DNA from: Mesorhizobium shangrilense
Lineage (GTDB): Bacteria; Pseudomonadota; Alphaproteobacteria; Rhizobiales; Rhizobiaceae
Length of the DNA: 64,000 nucleotides
Reading direction: 5' to 3'
Assembly (NCBI RefSeq): GCF_028826155.1
Contig: NZ_JAQGPN010000001.1
Span: 1,493,501 to 1,557,500 of the forward strand
Below the pieces are notes generated by a model. That model had not been told where the DNA came from, did no database searches, and saw nothing but the letters and a program-made list of their open reading frames with translations. Shown here one piece after another: positions 54,124-63,502 of the stretch. The first letter of the stretch is position 1. Every line of letters begins with the position of its first letter. The position numbers were made by a program, and so were the translations under genes.

Positions 54124-54906
54124 ATGACTGAGACCGCTGCCCCGCTCGTCGAGATGAAGAACATCTCCATCGCCTTCGGCGGCATCCGCGCCGTGGACGA
54201 CGCCTCCTGCGATCTCTATCCCGGCGAGGTGGTTGCGCTCCTCGGCCATAATGGTGCGGGAAAGTCCACGCTGATCAAGATCCTGTCCGGCGCCTACAAG
54301 CGCGATGCGGGCACGATCCACGTCAATGGCGAGGAAGCCTCGATCGGCAACCCGCGCGACGCCAAGAAATACGGCATCGAGACGATCTACCAGACGCTGG
54401 CGCTCGCCGACAACGTCGATGCGGCCGCCAACCTGTTCCTCGGCCGCGAACTGAGGACGGCCTGGGGCACGCTCGACGACGTCGCCATGGAGGCTGAGGC
54501 GCGCAAGGTGATGGGCCGCCTCAATCCTCGATTCCAGCGCTTCAAGGATCCGGTAATCAAGCTTTCCGGCGGCCAGCGGCAATCGGTGGCGATTGCGCGG
54601 GCGATCCTCTTCAACGCCCGCATCCTCATCATGGACGAGCCGACCGCCGCGCTCGGGCCGCAGGAGACGGCGCAGGTCGGCGAACTGGTGAAACAGCTGA
54701 AATCGGACGGCATCGGTATCTTCCTCATCAGCCACGACATCCATGACGTGTTCGATCTCGCCGATCGCGTCTGCGTGATGAAGAATGGTCAGGTCGTCGG
54801 CACGGCTCACACCGGGGAGGTCACCAAGGACGAGGTGCTGGGCATGATCATCCTGGGCAAATGCCCGCCCGGCGCGGTTCCCGGCCCGGGCGCCGTGGTC
54901 GGCTGA
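54124..54906 (+). CDS. xylG: Sugar ABC transporter ATP-binding protein, single domain
   Basis: A 260-residue ATPase. Walker [11 protein letters not shown]-loop [11 protein letters not shown], signature [15 protein letters not shown], Walker [13 protein letters not shown] and switch His in ISHDIHDV. E. coli XylG is a double ATPase of twice the length; this one has a single domain and must work as a homodimer. ATG 54124 follows ggggagacg. A terminator ends the operon. Confidence 0.9.
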   Translation: MTETAAPLVEMKNISIAFGGIRAVDDASCDLYPGEVVALLGHNGAGKSTLIKILSGAYKRDAGTIHVNGEEASIGNPRDAKKYGIETIYQTLALADNVDAAANLFLGRELRTAWGTLDDVAMEAEARKVMGRLNPRFQRFKDPVIKLSGGQRQSVAIARAILFNARILIMDEPTAALGPQETAQVGELVKQLKSDGIGIFLISHDIHDVFDLADRVCVMKNGQVVGTAHTGEVTKDEVLGMIILGKCPPGAVPGPGAVVG

Positions 54907-54927
54907 AAATTTCGTTCTTGATATGCA

Positions 54928-54960
54928 ATCAGGCCGGCGATGGCCGGCCTGATGATGTTT
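54928..54960 (+). terminator. Terminator after xylFHG
   Basis: An 11-bp perfect stem (54928-54938 with 54943-54953), loop GATG, followed by GATGTTTTCT. Confidence 0.75.
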
Positions 54961-54976
54961 TCTACGGTAGCGCCGC

Positions 54977-55237
54977 TCAATAGCCTTTGGGGCAGCGCGA
55001 CACGTAACGCTCGCCAGTGCGGCGGTCGCGATAGAGGCAGCGGCCGTCGCGCTGCCTGGTGACGAGGTACCCAGCCAGCGCACCCACCGCGCCGCCGACC
55101 AGCGCGCCTTCGACGTCACCGCTGATGATGGCGCCCGCTGTCGCGCCCACCGCCGCGCCGACGCCGACGTCCTGCTCTGCCGTCGTGCATGCGGAAAGCG
55201 CCATGGCCGCAGCCATGGCGAGAATCACTGCTCTCAT
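54977..55237 (-). CDS. Glycine-zipper lipoprotein
   Basis: An 86-residue protein with a lipoprotein signal (MRAVILAMAAAMALSAC). A glycine-zipper helix pair follows (GVGAAVGATAGAIISGDVEG, then GGAVGALAGYLV), then a basic tail with two cysteines. Small outer-membrane lipoproteins of this kind are common in rhizobia; function unknown. Confidence 0.78.
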   Translation of the reverse strand: MRAVILAMAAAMALSACTTAEQDVGVGAAVGATAGAIISGDVEGALVGGAVGALAGYLVTRQRDGRCLYRDRRTGERYVSRCPKGY

Positions 55238-55291
55238 CCCTCTCTCCCGAAAAAATGGGCCAGAAAAGCCCTGAAAAATATGCTTCCTGCA

Positions 55292-55615
55292 CTATTCCTG
55301 TCGGACGCCGTCTTCCGCCCGCCGCCCGGAGGCGACAACAACGTCACTAACGGCCGTTATGCTGGCGACGAGACGTCCGTCCTTGGTGACGTCCCATTCC
55401 AGCACCGCGTCCTCTTCTTCCATTGCGGGATCAACATACACGCAGTCCGCGAAAACCCGTGAATCTTTTCCGCGCGCGCTCTTCAGCGTCGACGGGAGCA
55501 CGGCGGCGCACTCCTCCATCGTCTCGAAAATGGGGGTAGGGGCGGGCAGCTCCCGGCATTCCTGGAGGTCGCCCGAGCATCCGACGATGAGCAAAAGGGC
55601 AGCAATGTGTTCCAT
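55292..55615 (-). CDS. Hypothetical exported protein
   Basis: A 107-residue protein, ATG preceded by aaaggagag. The short N-terminal hydrophobic stretch ends in a cysteine (MEHIAALLLIVGCSGD), which may be a weak lipobox. Cysteines in QECREL, EECAAV and ADCVYV suggest disulfides in the periplasm. No family recognised. Confidence 0.65.
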   Translation of the reverse strand: MEHIAALLLIVGCSGDLQECRELPAPTPIFETMEECAAVLPSTLKSARGKDSRVFADCVYVDPAMEEEDAVLEWDVTKDGRLVASITAVSDVVVASGRRAEDGVRQE

Positions 55616-55684
55616 GGCCCTCTCCTTTCAGGACCAGAAACGCGTTTGCCGGAAATTGAGTTCCCTGGGATGCCCGGGTGCGGG

Positions 55685-55966
55685 CTACCAGCGCGTGGCT
55701 TCGCCGGGCGCGGCGGCCTCGATGGCCAAGGCGTGGAGACCAGCCTTCAGTTCGGGCGCAAGAAGGTCGTTGACCGCACGGTGACGGGCGATCCGGCTCA
55801 TGCCGGCAAAGGCCGGAGCCTCTATGCGGACGCGGAAATGCGTCTCGCCGGTGCCATCGAAGGACTCCTGGTGGCCGGCATGGAGGTGGCTCTCGTTGAG
55901 GACCTTGAGCCGCACTGGCGCAAAAGCCTCAGTGAGCTTCGTCTCGATCGAGGACTGTATGGACAT
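55685..55966 (-). CDS. BolA-family protein
   Basis: A 93-residue protein with the BolA fold: helix SIETKLTEAF, strand VRLKVLNESHLHAG, then HFRVRIEAPAF, the RIARHRAVNDLL helix and LHALAIEA. BolA proteins pair with monothiol glutaredoxins in iron-sulfur handling or act in stress-linked gene control. ATG 55966 was chosen at the family start; an upstream ATG at 55978 adds four residues. Confidence 0.9.
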   Translation of the reverse strand: MSIQSSIETKLTEAFAPVRLKVLNESHLHAGHQESFDGTGETHFRVRIEAPAFAGMSRIARHRAVNDLLAPELKAGLHALAIEAAAPGEATRW

Positions 55967-56113
55967 TTTCGGCTCCACTCACCAAATGTGACCCATCCGA
56001 CACAATGGCACGCATGCGCGGATTGCGCCCACGCGATTCAGCGGTTAGGTCCATCGCGCCCCGAATGTCAATTCTTGTATCCCGCGGCGAACGCCCCATA
56101 ATTCAGTCGAACC

Positions 56114-56725
56114 ATGTCTACCTATTCGAAATATTTCGAGAAGATTCGCGTGCGCCCGGACCGCCAGGCGGAGGTGAAGTCGCACGCGCCGCGCTGCCAG
56201 TGGGACGGGTGCGATGAGCCCGGCACCCACCGTGCGCCGGTCGGGCGCATGCGCGAGGGCGAATACTTCCGGTTCTGCTTCGACCATGTGCGCGAGTACA
56301 ACAAGGGCTTCAACTATTTCTCGGGCGTCTCCGATAGCGAGATCGCGCGTTTCCAGAAGGAGGCGCTGACCGGCCATCGACCGACCTGGGTGATGGGCGC
56401 CAACAGCGGCGCCAAGGCGGCGTCGGATTTTTCGCACATACGTTCCGGCCGCGCCGGCTACTACAACCGCGTCCGCGATCCGTACAACATGTTCGGTGGC
56501 GGGCGCGCCGAGCCCCGTCAGCGCCAGGCCAAGCCGCTTGAGGCCAAGGCGCTGGAAACGCTTGGACTTGACACAAAGGCGACTGGCGCGGACATCAAGG
56601 CCCGCTATAAGGAACTGGTGAAGCGCCACCATCCCGATGCGAATGGCGGCGACAGAGGTTCGGAAGACCGGTTCCGCGACGTGCTGCAGGCCTACCGTCT
56701 GCTCAAACAAGCTGGTTTGTGTTGA
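56114..56725 (+). CDS. DnaJ-domain protein
   Basis: A 203-residue protein with a C-terminal J domain (about 145-203: ALETLGLDTKATGADIKARY, then ELVKRHHPDANGGD with the HPD triad). The N-terminal part is conserved in alphaproteobacteria (YFEKIRVRPD, then CQWDGCDEPGTHRAP with two cysteines). It should recruit DnaK. It is divergent from bolA. Confidence 0.9.
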   Translation: MSTYSKYFEKIRVRPDRQAEVKSHAPRCQWDGCDEPGTHRAPVGRMREGEYFRFCFDHVREYNKGFNYFSGVSDSEIARFQKEALTGHRPTWVMGANSGAKAASDFSHIRSGRAGYYNRVRDPYNMFGGGRAEPRQRQAKPLEAKALETLGLDTKATGADIKARYKELVKRHHPDANGGDRGSEDRFRDVLQAYRLLKQAGLC

Positions 56726-56805
56726 GCAAAGGGTCTGATAAAGACCGCCTCCGACTAGAGATGATGTGATACCGGCTGATCCCAAGCAGCCGGCATGAGG
56801 CTGGG

Positions 56806-57792
56806 ATGAACAAGATCGATCGCGACATTGCAAATCTGCCGGACACGACGGTGTCGGTGAAGGAAGTCTTCGGCTTCGAGTCCAAGATGGTCGTGCCGGC
56901 CTATTCGGTCGCCACCGAGCACGTTCCCGACATCGATCCCGACTACCTGTTCGACCGCCAGACCACGATGGCGATCCTGGCCGGCTTCGCCTACAACCGC
57001 CGCGTCATGGTGTCGGGCTATCACGGCACCGGCAAGTCGACCCACATCGAGCAGGTCGCCGCTCGGCTCAACTGGCCGATGGTCCGCGTCAACCTCGACA
57101 GCCACGTCAGCCGCATCGATCTCGTCGGCAAGGACGCGATCGTGCTGTCGGAAGGCAAGCAGGTGACCGAGTTCCGCGACGGCATCCTGCCCTGGGCCTA
57201 CCAGCACAATGTCGCGCTCTGCTTCGACGAGTACGACGCGGGACGTCCCGATGTGATGTTCGTCATCCAGCGCGTGCTGGAGTCGTCGGGCCGCCTGACG
57301 CTTCTCGATCAAAGCCGCGTGATCCGGCCGCATCCGGCCTTCCGCCTGTTCGCCACCGCCAATACGGTGGGCCTCGGCGACACGACGGGCCTCTATCACG
57401 GCACCCAGCAGATCAACCAGGCGCAGATGGACCGCTGGTCGATCGTGACGACGCTGAACTACCTGCCGCACGACAACGAGGTGAACATCGTTCTCGCCAA
57501 GGCCAAGCACTACCGCGACGCCAAGGGCAAGGAGATCGTCAACAAGATGGTCCGCATCGCCGACATGACGCGCTCGGCCTTCGTGAACGGCGACCTGTCA
57601 ACCGTCATGAGCCCGCGCACCGTGATCACCTGGGCCGAGAACGCCGAGATCTTCGGCGACGTCGGGCTTGCCTTCCGGCTGACCTTCCTCAACAAGTGCG
57701 ACGAACTGGAGCGTCCGCTGGTGGCGGAGTTCTACCAGCGCGCATTCGGTCAGGAACTGCCGGAGAGCGCCGCGAACGTGGTGCTCGGCTAA
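56806..57792 (+). CDS. cobS: Aerobic cobaltochelatase subunit CobS
   Basis: A 328-residue AAA+ ATPase which, with CobT and CobN, inserts cobalt into hydrogenobyrinate a,c-diamide in aerobic cobalamin synthesis. The N-terminal CobS region is [17 protein letters not shown]; Walker A is [13 protein letters not shown], Walker [13 protein letters not shown], and a sensor region lies at [18 protein letters not shown]. cobT follows, separated by the hicAB pair. Confidence 0.96.
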   Translation: MNKIDRDIANLPDTTVSVKEVFGFESKMVVPAYSVATEHVPDIDPDYLFDRQTTMAILAGFAYNRRVMVSGYHGTGKSTHIEQVAARLNWPMVRVNLDSHVSRIDLVGKDAIVLSEGKQVTEFRDGILPWAYQHNVALCFDEYDAGRPDVMFVIQRVLESSGRLTLLDQSRVIRPHPAFRLFATANTVGLGDTTGLYHGTQQINQAQMDRWSIVTTLNYLPHDNEVNIVLAKAKHYRDAKGKEIVNKMVRIADMTRSAFVNGDLSTVMSPRTVITWAENAEIFGDVGLAFRLTFLNKCDELERPLVAEFYQRAFGQELPESAANVVLG

Positions 57793-57808
57793 ACCGGCGG
57801 CTGGCGGA

Positions 57809-58045
57809 TTGGGGAAAACGATCGAGCGGATGCGCGCCAACCCGAGGGCGGATTGGCAAATCTCCGACGTTGAGAAAGCATGCAAGGAGGCGGGCATCGC
57901 CGTTCTGAAGCCAGCGGGCGGGTCGCACTTCAAGGTCGGTAATCCGCATGCTGGCCGCCGTCTCACAATACCGGCGCGCCGACCGATAAAGCCGGTGTAT
58001 ATTGCGATGCTTGTCAATTTCCTGGACGAAGAAGGTGCGGCATGA
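57809..58045 (+). CDS. hicA: HicA-type toxin (mRNA interferase)
   Basis: A 78-residue protein with the HicA double-stranded RNA-binding fold: VEKACKEAGIAVLKPAGGSH (catalytic His in GSHFKV), RRLTIPARRPIKPVYIAMLV. It starts at TTG 57809, 16 bases after cobS. It overlaps hicB by ATGA. HicA cleaves mRNA until neutralised by HicB. Confidence 0.82.
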   Translation: MGKTIERMRANPRADWQISDVEKACKEAGIAVLKPAGGSHFKVGNPHAGRRLTIPARRPIKPVYIAMLVNFLDEEGAA

Positions 58046-58311
58046 TCGTACGTTCAAAGCTTATCGACACGGAAGGCGGTGTTTTCGATCCTGCAGCCTA
58101 TGAAGTCACCGTACGGCCGCTGCAGGCGGTGGAAGGTGGCGGCTGGCTGGCGACCATTCCGACTTTGCCCGGTTGTGTGGGGGACGGCGAGACGGAGATG
58201 GATGCAATACAGGACGTCAGGCTGGCCGCACTGGAATGGGCGGAGGCGGCCATGAAGGACGGAGATCCAATTCCCGCACCGTCGCACCGCAATCCGATGG
58301 CCGCGGAATAG
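58042..58311 (+). CDS. hicB: HicB-type antitoxin
   Basis: An 89-residue protein with the HicB partial RNase H-like fold (VRPLQAVEGGGWLATIPTLP, GCVGDGETEMDAIQDVRLAA). No clear C-terminal DNA-binding domain is present, so autoregulation may differ from longer HicB proteins. ATGA overlap with hicA; cobT starts 37 bases later. Confidence 0.82.
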   Translation: MIVRSKLIDTEGGVFDPAAYEVTVRPLQAVEGGGWLATIPTLPGCVGDGETEMDAIQDVRLAALEWAEAAMKDGDPIPAPSHRNPMAAE

Positions 58312-58348
58312 GCGTGTAGGGAATCGGTAGAGGCGAAGAAGAGTTCTG

Positions 58349-60241
58349 ATGGCGGGAGCAGGCGACAACACGCGCAACAAGCCGAAGGCGGGCGGGGAGA
58401 CGGACGTCTTCAAGCGCGCGCTGACGGTATGCATGCGCGCCATTTCCGGCGATCATGAGCTCGAGGTCGGCTTTGCAAAGGACAAGCCGGCGCTGGCAGG
58501 AAGCCGCGCGCGGCTTCCGGAATTGCCGAAGAAGCCGACCGCCAACGACCTTGCGGTGAGCCGCGGCCTCGGCGACTCCATGGCGTTGAAGCGGGCCTGC
58601 CACGACAATCGCGTGCATCTCCGGCTGGCGCCGGAGGGCAAGCACGCCCGCGCCGTTTTCGATGCGGTCGAACAGGCGCGGGTGGAGGCGATCGGCAGCC
58701 GGGCGATGCAGGGCGTCGGCGACAACATCGGCTCCATGCTGGAGGACAAGTATCTGCGGGCCAACCTGGCCGAGGTGCGCGAGCAGGCCGACGCGCCGCT
58801 CGAGGAGGCTGTGGCGCTCATCGTGCGCGAAAAGCTGACCGGCCGCCCCGTGCCGAAGAGCGGCGAGCGCCTGGTCGGGCTCTGGCGCGACTGGGTCGAG
58901 GAGAAGGCGGGCAAGGACCTCGATGGCCTTTCCGGCCAGCTGGAAGACCAGCAGGCATTCGCGCGCCTGGTGCGCGACATGCTGGTTTCGCTCGACATGG
59001 CGGAAGAGCTCGGCGAAGACCAGCAGCAGGACGAGAGCGACGACAGCGAAGACGACCAGCCGCAGGGCGAGGACAATTCGGAAGAGGGTGGCGAGGACGA
59101 TTCGAGCGGTGATCAGTCGCAGGCCGACGACGCCGAATCATCGTCGGAGGACGAGCAGGCTGGCGAGATGGAGGCGGCGGACGCCACCGCGGACGACGTC
59201 TCCGATGAGGAGGCGGACGCCGAGACGCCCGGTGAGGCCAAGCGGCCCGACCATTCGCTCGCCAATCTCAGCCGGGACATCGACTATAAGATCTTCACCA
59301 CGTCGTTCGACGAGACCGTCGGCGCCGAGGATCTCTGCGACGAGGAAGAGCTCGACCGCCTGCGCGCATTCCTGGACAAGCAGCTCGCCAATCTGCAGGG
59401 CGTCGTCGGCCGTCTCGCCAACCGCCTGCAGCGCCGCCTCATGGCCCAGCAGAACCGCTCCTGGGACTTCGATCTGGAAGAGGGTTATCTCGATCCGGCG
59501 CGGCTGGTGCGTGTCGTCATCGATCCGATGCAGCCGCTCTCCTTCAAGCAGGAGCGCGACACCAAGTTTCGCGACACGGTCGTGACGCTGCTGCTCGACA
59601 ATTCCGGCTCGATGCGCGGCCGCCCGATTACCGTTGCCGCCACCTGCGCCGACATCCTGGCGCGCACGCTGGAGCGCTGCGGCGTCTCGGTCGAGATCCT
59701 CGGCTTCACGACGCGCGCCTGGAAGGGCGGGCAGGCCCGGGAGAAGTGGCTGAAGGACGGCAAGCCGCCGGCGCCGGGCCGCCTCAACGATTTGCGCCAC
59801 ATCATCTACAAGAGCGCCGACGCGCCGTGGCGTCGCGCCCGCCGCAATCTCGGCCTGATGATGCGCGAGGGTCTGCTGAAGGAGAACATCGACGGCGAGG
59901 CGCTTCTGTGGGCGCACAACCGCCTGCTGGGCCGACCGGAGCAACGGAAGATCCTGATGATGATATCGGATGGCGCGCCGGTCGACGATTCGACGCTGTC
60001 GGTCAATCCGGGCAACTATCTCGAACGGCACCTGCGCGCCGTGATCGACCTGATTGAGACGCGCTCGCCGGTCGAGCTTCTCGCCATCGGCATCGGACAC
60101 GACGTCACCCGCTACTATCAGCGCGCGGTCACCATCGTCGACGCCGAGGAACTGGCCGGAGCGATGACGGAACAGCTGGCATCCCTGTTCGACGAAGCAT
60201 CGCCGCGCGATCGCCGCTTCCAGTTGAGACGCGCCGGATGA
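58349..60241 (+). CDS. cobT: Aerobic cobaltochelatase subunit CobT
   Basis: A 630-residue protein of normal family length. The N-terminal domain is followed by a long acidic Glu/Asp/Ser-rich linker (about 225-305) and a C-terminal VWA domain with the metal site [17 protein letters not shown] and [15 protein letters not shown]. It forms the chaperone-like complex with CobS that drives CobN. The stop overlaps the next gene's start (ATGA). Confidence 0.96.
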   Translation: MAGAGDNTRNKPKAGGETDVFKRALTVCMRAISGDHELEVGFAKDKPALAGSRARLPELPKKPTANDLAVSRGLGDSMALKRACHDNRVHLRLAPEGKHARAVFDAVEQARVEAIGSRAMQGVGDNIGSMLEDKYLRANLAEVREQADAPLEEAVALIVREKLTGRPVPKSGERLVGLWRDWVEEKAGKDLDGLSGQLEDQQAFARLVRDMLVSLDMAEELGEDQQQDESDDSEDDQPQGEDNSEEGGEDDSSGDQSQADDAESSSEDEQAGEMEAADATADDVSDEEADAETPGEAKRPDHSLANLSRDIDYKIFTTSFDETVGAEDLCDEEELDRLRAFLDKQLANLQGVVGRLANRLQRRLMAQQNRSWDFDLEEGYLDPARLVRVVIDPMQPLSFKQERDTKFRDTVVTLLLDNSGSMRGRPITVAATCADILARTLERCGVSVEILGFTTRAWKGGQAREKWLKDGKPPAPGRLNDLRHIIYKSADAPWRRARRNLGLMMREGLLKENIDGEALLWAHNRLLGRPEQRKILMMISDGAPVDDSTLSVNPGNYLERHLRAVIDLIETRSPVELLAIGIGHDVTRYYQRAVTIVDAEELAGAMTEQLASLFDEASPRDRRFQLRRAG

Positions 60242-61272
60242 TAAAGCGGCTGCGGCATTGGGGCGTGGCGGCGTCGATTGCCGCAGCGATCGTCGTAGCT
60301 GCCGCGGTCTGGCCGGCCCGGTCTCCGGCAGACGAGATCGAGGGACCGTTCCCGGTCGAAATCAGGGCGCGTCCGATATCGGACTTCCGTATCGGCAGCG
60401 CAGACAGGCAGTTCGGCCAGCTGGAATTCGTCGGCGGGCTCGAGATGAACGGCAGTTCGCGCCATTTCGGCGCCAGCTCTGCCTTTCGCTTCCTGAAACC
60501 GGGCAGCGACTTCATTGGCGTCGCCGACACCGGGTTCTGGTTCTTCGGGACCATCGAGCGCGACGCTCAGGGCAAGCCCGTCGGCGTGGACAACTTCTCG
60601 ATGGCCCAGATGGTCGACGAGAGCGGAAAGCTGATATCCGAGAAATGGGAGGTTGATGCGGAAGGGCTGGACGTGGAGGGCGACATCGCCACGGTCGGCT
60701 TCGAGCGCAACCACCGCATCGCCCAGTTCAAGATTGACCCGGCAGGGATGAAGGGGCCGATAAGGACCCTCGACTTTGTCGTGCCGAAGCGTGAGCTGCG
60801 GCGCAACCGTGGGTTCGAGACCGTCACCCGCGCCGATCCGCAAGGGCAGCACGCCGGTGGACTCGTCGTGGTTTCGGAGAAAAGCCTGGACGACCGCGGC
60901 AATATCCTGGCCGCGGTCATCGAAGGCCCCAACAAGGGACCCTTCACGGTCAAGCGCGACGGCGAGTTCAGCATCACCGACGGCGCCTTCCTGCCAAATG
61001 GCGACCTGCTCCTCCTGGAGCGCAGCTTCTCGATGGGCGCGGGGGTCAAGATGCGCCTGAGGCGCATCTACGGCGAAAGCATAGCCAAGGACGCCGTCGC
61101 CGACGGGCCGGTGCTGCTCGAGGCCGACATGTCATTCCAGATCGACAACATGGAAGCCATGGACGTGTGGACGCGCCAAGACGGCGCGCTGATGGTGTCG
61201 CTGATGTCCGACGACAACCACTCCATCCTGCAGCGCAACCTCTACCTGGAGTTCCGCCTGCACGAGGACTAA
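60238..61272 (+). CDS. Esterase-like activity of phytase family protein
   Basis: A 344-residue protein with an N-terminal signal or anchor ([19 protein letters not shown]). The phytase-like esterase domain shows [34 protein letters not shown] and [20 protein letters not shown]. It should act in the periplasm on an unknown ester. In many alphaproteobacteria it follows cobT, as here, with an ATGA overlap. Confidence 0.85.
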   Translation: MIKRLRHWGVAASIAAAIVVAAAVWPARSPADEIEGPFPVEIRARPISDFRIGSADRQFGQLEFVGGLEMNGSSRHFGASSAFRFLKPGSDFIGVADTGFWFFGTIERDAQGKPVGVDNFSMAQMVDESGKLISEKWEVDAEGLDVEGDIATVGFERNHRIAQFKIDPAGMKGPIRTLDFVVPKRELRRNRGFETVTRADPQGQHAGGLVVVSEKSLDDRGNILAAVIEGPNKGPFTVKRDGEFSITDGAFLPNGDLLLLERSFSMGAGVKMRLRRIYGESIAKDAVADGPVLLEADMSFQIDNMEAMDVWTRQDGALMVSLMSDDNHSILQRNLYLEFRLHED

Positions 61273-61337
61273 GGCGTGGTACGTCCGCCGCGCTGGTGCT
61301 CAGCTCAAACGATTGTCGTTGCGGGCGTTCGGATCCG

Positions 61338-62438
61338 TCAGGCCGCCAGATGGGTCACGCCCGCCTGGGCGTAGTTGTGCCCGAAGCGGTTGGCGAGGAA
61401 GGCGTCGAGCGGGATGTCCTCCTGCCGCACGAAGCCTTTCGCCGGCAGGCTGCCGGACGCCAGCATGTCGAGCACGGCGCAGATGCCGGAGGCGGTCGTG
61501 ATCTGGATCGCGCTGCGCACCGCGCCGTTGATGCTGCGGCTGTAGATCTTGTTGGCGTAGCTCTCCTGAAGCAGGCGTCCGCCCTTGCGGCCGGAAACCG
61601 TCACGAAGATCACCACGACGTCCTGCAGGGTCGCCGGCAGGGCGTTCTCCAGGATGTCCTTCAGCACCTCGCGGCGGTGGCGCAGGCCGAGGTCGTTGAG
61701 CAGCGCCTTCATGATCGATGCGTGGCCGGGATAGCGGATCGTCCGGTAGTTCAGCGTGCGCACCTTGCCCTCATAGGTCTCGCACAGCGTCCCAAGGCCG
61801 CCTGACGTGTTGAACGCCTCGTAGGTGATGCCGTCGAGCGAGAATTCCTCGCGCTCCTCCAGCGGCGGCACTTCGATCAGCTCGCCCTCGGCGATTGCCT
61901 CGCAGGGCTCGCAATACTCGTTGATGACGCCGTCGGTGCTCCAGGTCAGGTTGTAGTTCAGCGCGTTGGAGGGGTACTGCGGCAGCGCGCCGACGCGCAT
62001 GCGCACGCTCTCCAGCGTGTCGAAGCGGCGCGCGAGATCGTTGGCCACGATGGAGATGAAGCCGGGCGCCAGGCCGCATTGCGGGATGAAGGCGCTGCGC
62101 GCCGTGGCCGCAAGCTCCTTGACGCGCCGCGTGCTCGCCACGTCCTCGGTGAGGTCGAGATAGTGCACGCCGGCTTCCGCCGCGGCTTCGGCGATCTTCA
62201 CGGTGAGGTGGAAGGGGGCCGCCGAAAGCACCGCGAACTTGCCCGCCAGCGCCTTGCCGAGGGCGTCGCGGTCGGAAATGTCGATGCAGAGCCGCTCCAC
62301 CTCCTGCGTCACCTCCAGCGCGTCAAGCTGCGCCTGGGCGCGGTCAATGACGGCGACGCGATAGTCGCCCGTGGCGGCCAGCAGGTCAGCGATTGTGGAA
62401 CCGATCTTGCCGGCCCCGGCGACCACGATATTCTTCAA
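61338..62438 (-). CDS. Saccharopine dehydrogenase family protein, probably lysine 6-dehydrogenase
   Basis: A 366-residue NAD(P)-binding oxidoreductase. The Rossmann motif is VVAGAGKIGSTIADLLAATG; further blocks are FAVLSAAPFHLT, IPQCGLAPGFISIVANDLA, NYRTIRYPGHASIMKALLND and FVTVSGRKGGR. The pattern is close to the known lysine 6-dehydrogenase of Agrobacterium. It starts at TTG 62438 behind a gggggacg site. It is divergent from an Lrp-type regulator, which probably controls it in response to an amino acid. Confidence 0.82.
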   Translation of the reverse strand: MKNIVVAGAGKIGSTIADLLAATGDYRVAVIDRAQAQLDALEVTQEVERLCIDISDRDALGKALAGKFAVLSAAPFHLTVKIAEAAAEAGVHYLDLTEDVASTRRVKELAATARSAFIPQCGLAPGFISIVANDLARRFDTLESVRMRVGALPQYPSNALNYNLTWSTDGVINEYCEPCEAIAEGELIEVPPLEEREEFSLDGITYEAFNTSGGLGTLCETYEGKVRTLNYRTIRYPGHASIMKALLNDLGLRHRREVLKDILENALPATLQDVVVIFVTVSGRKGGRLLQESYANKIYSRSINGAVRSAIQITTASGICAVLDMLASGSLPAKGFVRQEDIPLDAFLANRFGHNYAQAGVTHLAA

Positions 62439-62558
62439 GGCATCGTCCCCCGATTGTGTCTCTCTGCCGATACTACCGGCAGTTCATGACAGATCACAGT
62501 ATCGCTTTGGACAGATCGCCGTTATCGTTTGTGCAGAACAACGAAGTCAGTGTGCAAA
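62439..62558. promoter_or_regulatory. Divergent control region with inverted repeat
   Basis: CGATACT (62468-62474) and AGTATCG (62498-62504) form a 7-bp inverted repeat between the two divergent starts, a candidate Lrp binding site. No strong promoter box was seen. Confidence 0.4.
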
Positions 62559-62987
62559 ATGACGACAGATGCGGACAATGCCCTGATCGCGCTGCTGCGC
62601 GAGAACGCACGCGCCTCGATCGCCGATCTCGCCCGGCGGCTGGGCGTCTCGCGCACGACGGTGCAGAGCCGCATCGAGCGGCTGGAGCGAAGCGGAGTGA
62701 TCGCCGGCTACAGCGTGCGGTTGTCGGCGGAGCACGAGAGGGGGCTGGTCCGCGCCCACATCCTCGTCACCGTGCCGCCGAAGCAGTCGGCTGCGGTGGC
62801 GGCCGAACTCGCCCGCATCCCGCAGGTCCGGGCCCTGCATTCGGTCAGCGGCAACTTCGACATGATCATCGTGGTCGAGGCGCCCTCCGTCAGCGACCTC
62901 GACACGCTCATCGACAGGATCGGCGCGCTTGACGGCGTCGAGCGCACGCTGTCCTCGATCATCCTGTCCACCCGAATCAACCGCTAG
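62559..62987 (+). CDS. Lrp/AsnC-family regulator
   Basis: A 142-residue regulator. The N-terminal HTH (NARASIADLARRLGVSRTTV, QSRIERLERSGVIAGY) precedes an RAM effector domain (VRALHSVSGNFDMIIVVEAP). ATG 62559 gives the normal length. It probably senses an amino acid and controls the divergent dehydrogenase. Confidence 0.92.
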   Translation: MTTDADNALIALLRENARASIADLARRLGVSRTTVQSRIERLERSGVIAGYSVRLSAEHERGLVRAHILVTVPPKQSAAVAAELARIPQVRALHSVSGNFDMIIVVEAPSVSDLDTLIDRIGALDGVERTLSSIILSTRINR

Positions 62988-63095
62988 GGAAAGTGTCGGA
63001 TCCGGCCTCGCCAGCACGTCCTTGGAATGGCGTCCCCCGCACGCAACCATGGCAAACGGGTGGCGTTTCCCATCCACCACAAGCTGGAGGAAGCC

Positions 63096-63473
63096 ATGCT
63101 CAAGGACAAATCGTCATCCGCCATCGTCGCCGTGAGCGACATCGAGCGGGCAAGGACCTTCTATCGCGACACGCTGGGACTGCAGCTGCTGGACGACAGC
63201 ATGGGCGATGTCCTGGTTTTCCGCACCGGCGACACGTCGCTGGTCGTCTACCGTTCCGACTTCGCCGGAACCAACAAGGCCAACGCAGCCGTCTGGGATG
63301 TCGGCAGCGAGGTCGAATCGATCGCCGCCATGCTGAAGGGTCGTGGTGTGAGCTTCGAGCGCTACGACAATCCCGGAATGGACCTGAAGGGCGACGTCTA
63401 TGTCGCCGGCTCGATGAAGCTGTTCTGGTTCAAGGACCCGGACGGCAACATCCTGCATGTCAACGGTACGTGA
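63096..63473 (+). CDS. VOC (glyoxalase/bleomycin-resistance) family protein
   Basis: A 125-residue protein starting at ATG 63096 behind ggagg. VSDIERARTFYRDTLGLQLL and SMKLFWFKDPDGNILHVNGT are the typical first and last VOC blocks, with the usual terminal metal-type Glu replaced by His. It could be a dioxygenase, isomerase or binding protein; substrate unknown. Confidence 0.87.
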   Translation: MLKDKSSSAIVAVSDIERARTFYRDTLGLQLLDDSMGDVLVFRTGDTSLVVYRSDFAGTNKANAAVWDVGSEVESIAAMLKGRGVSFERYDNPGMDLKGDVYVAGSMKLFWFKDPDGNILHVNGT

Positions 63474-63502
63474 GGCGCCGGGCCACCGCTGCGAGCGTGA
63501 GC

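Noticed and set aside
56726..56805. Cobalamin riboswitch before cobS
   Set aside because: The gap is only 80 bases and shows no B12-box or the long folded leader such an element needs.
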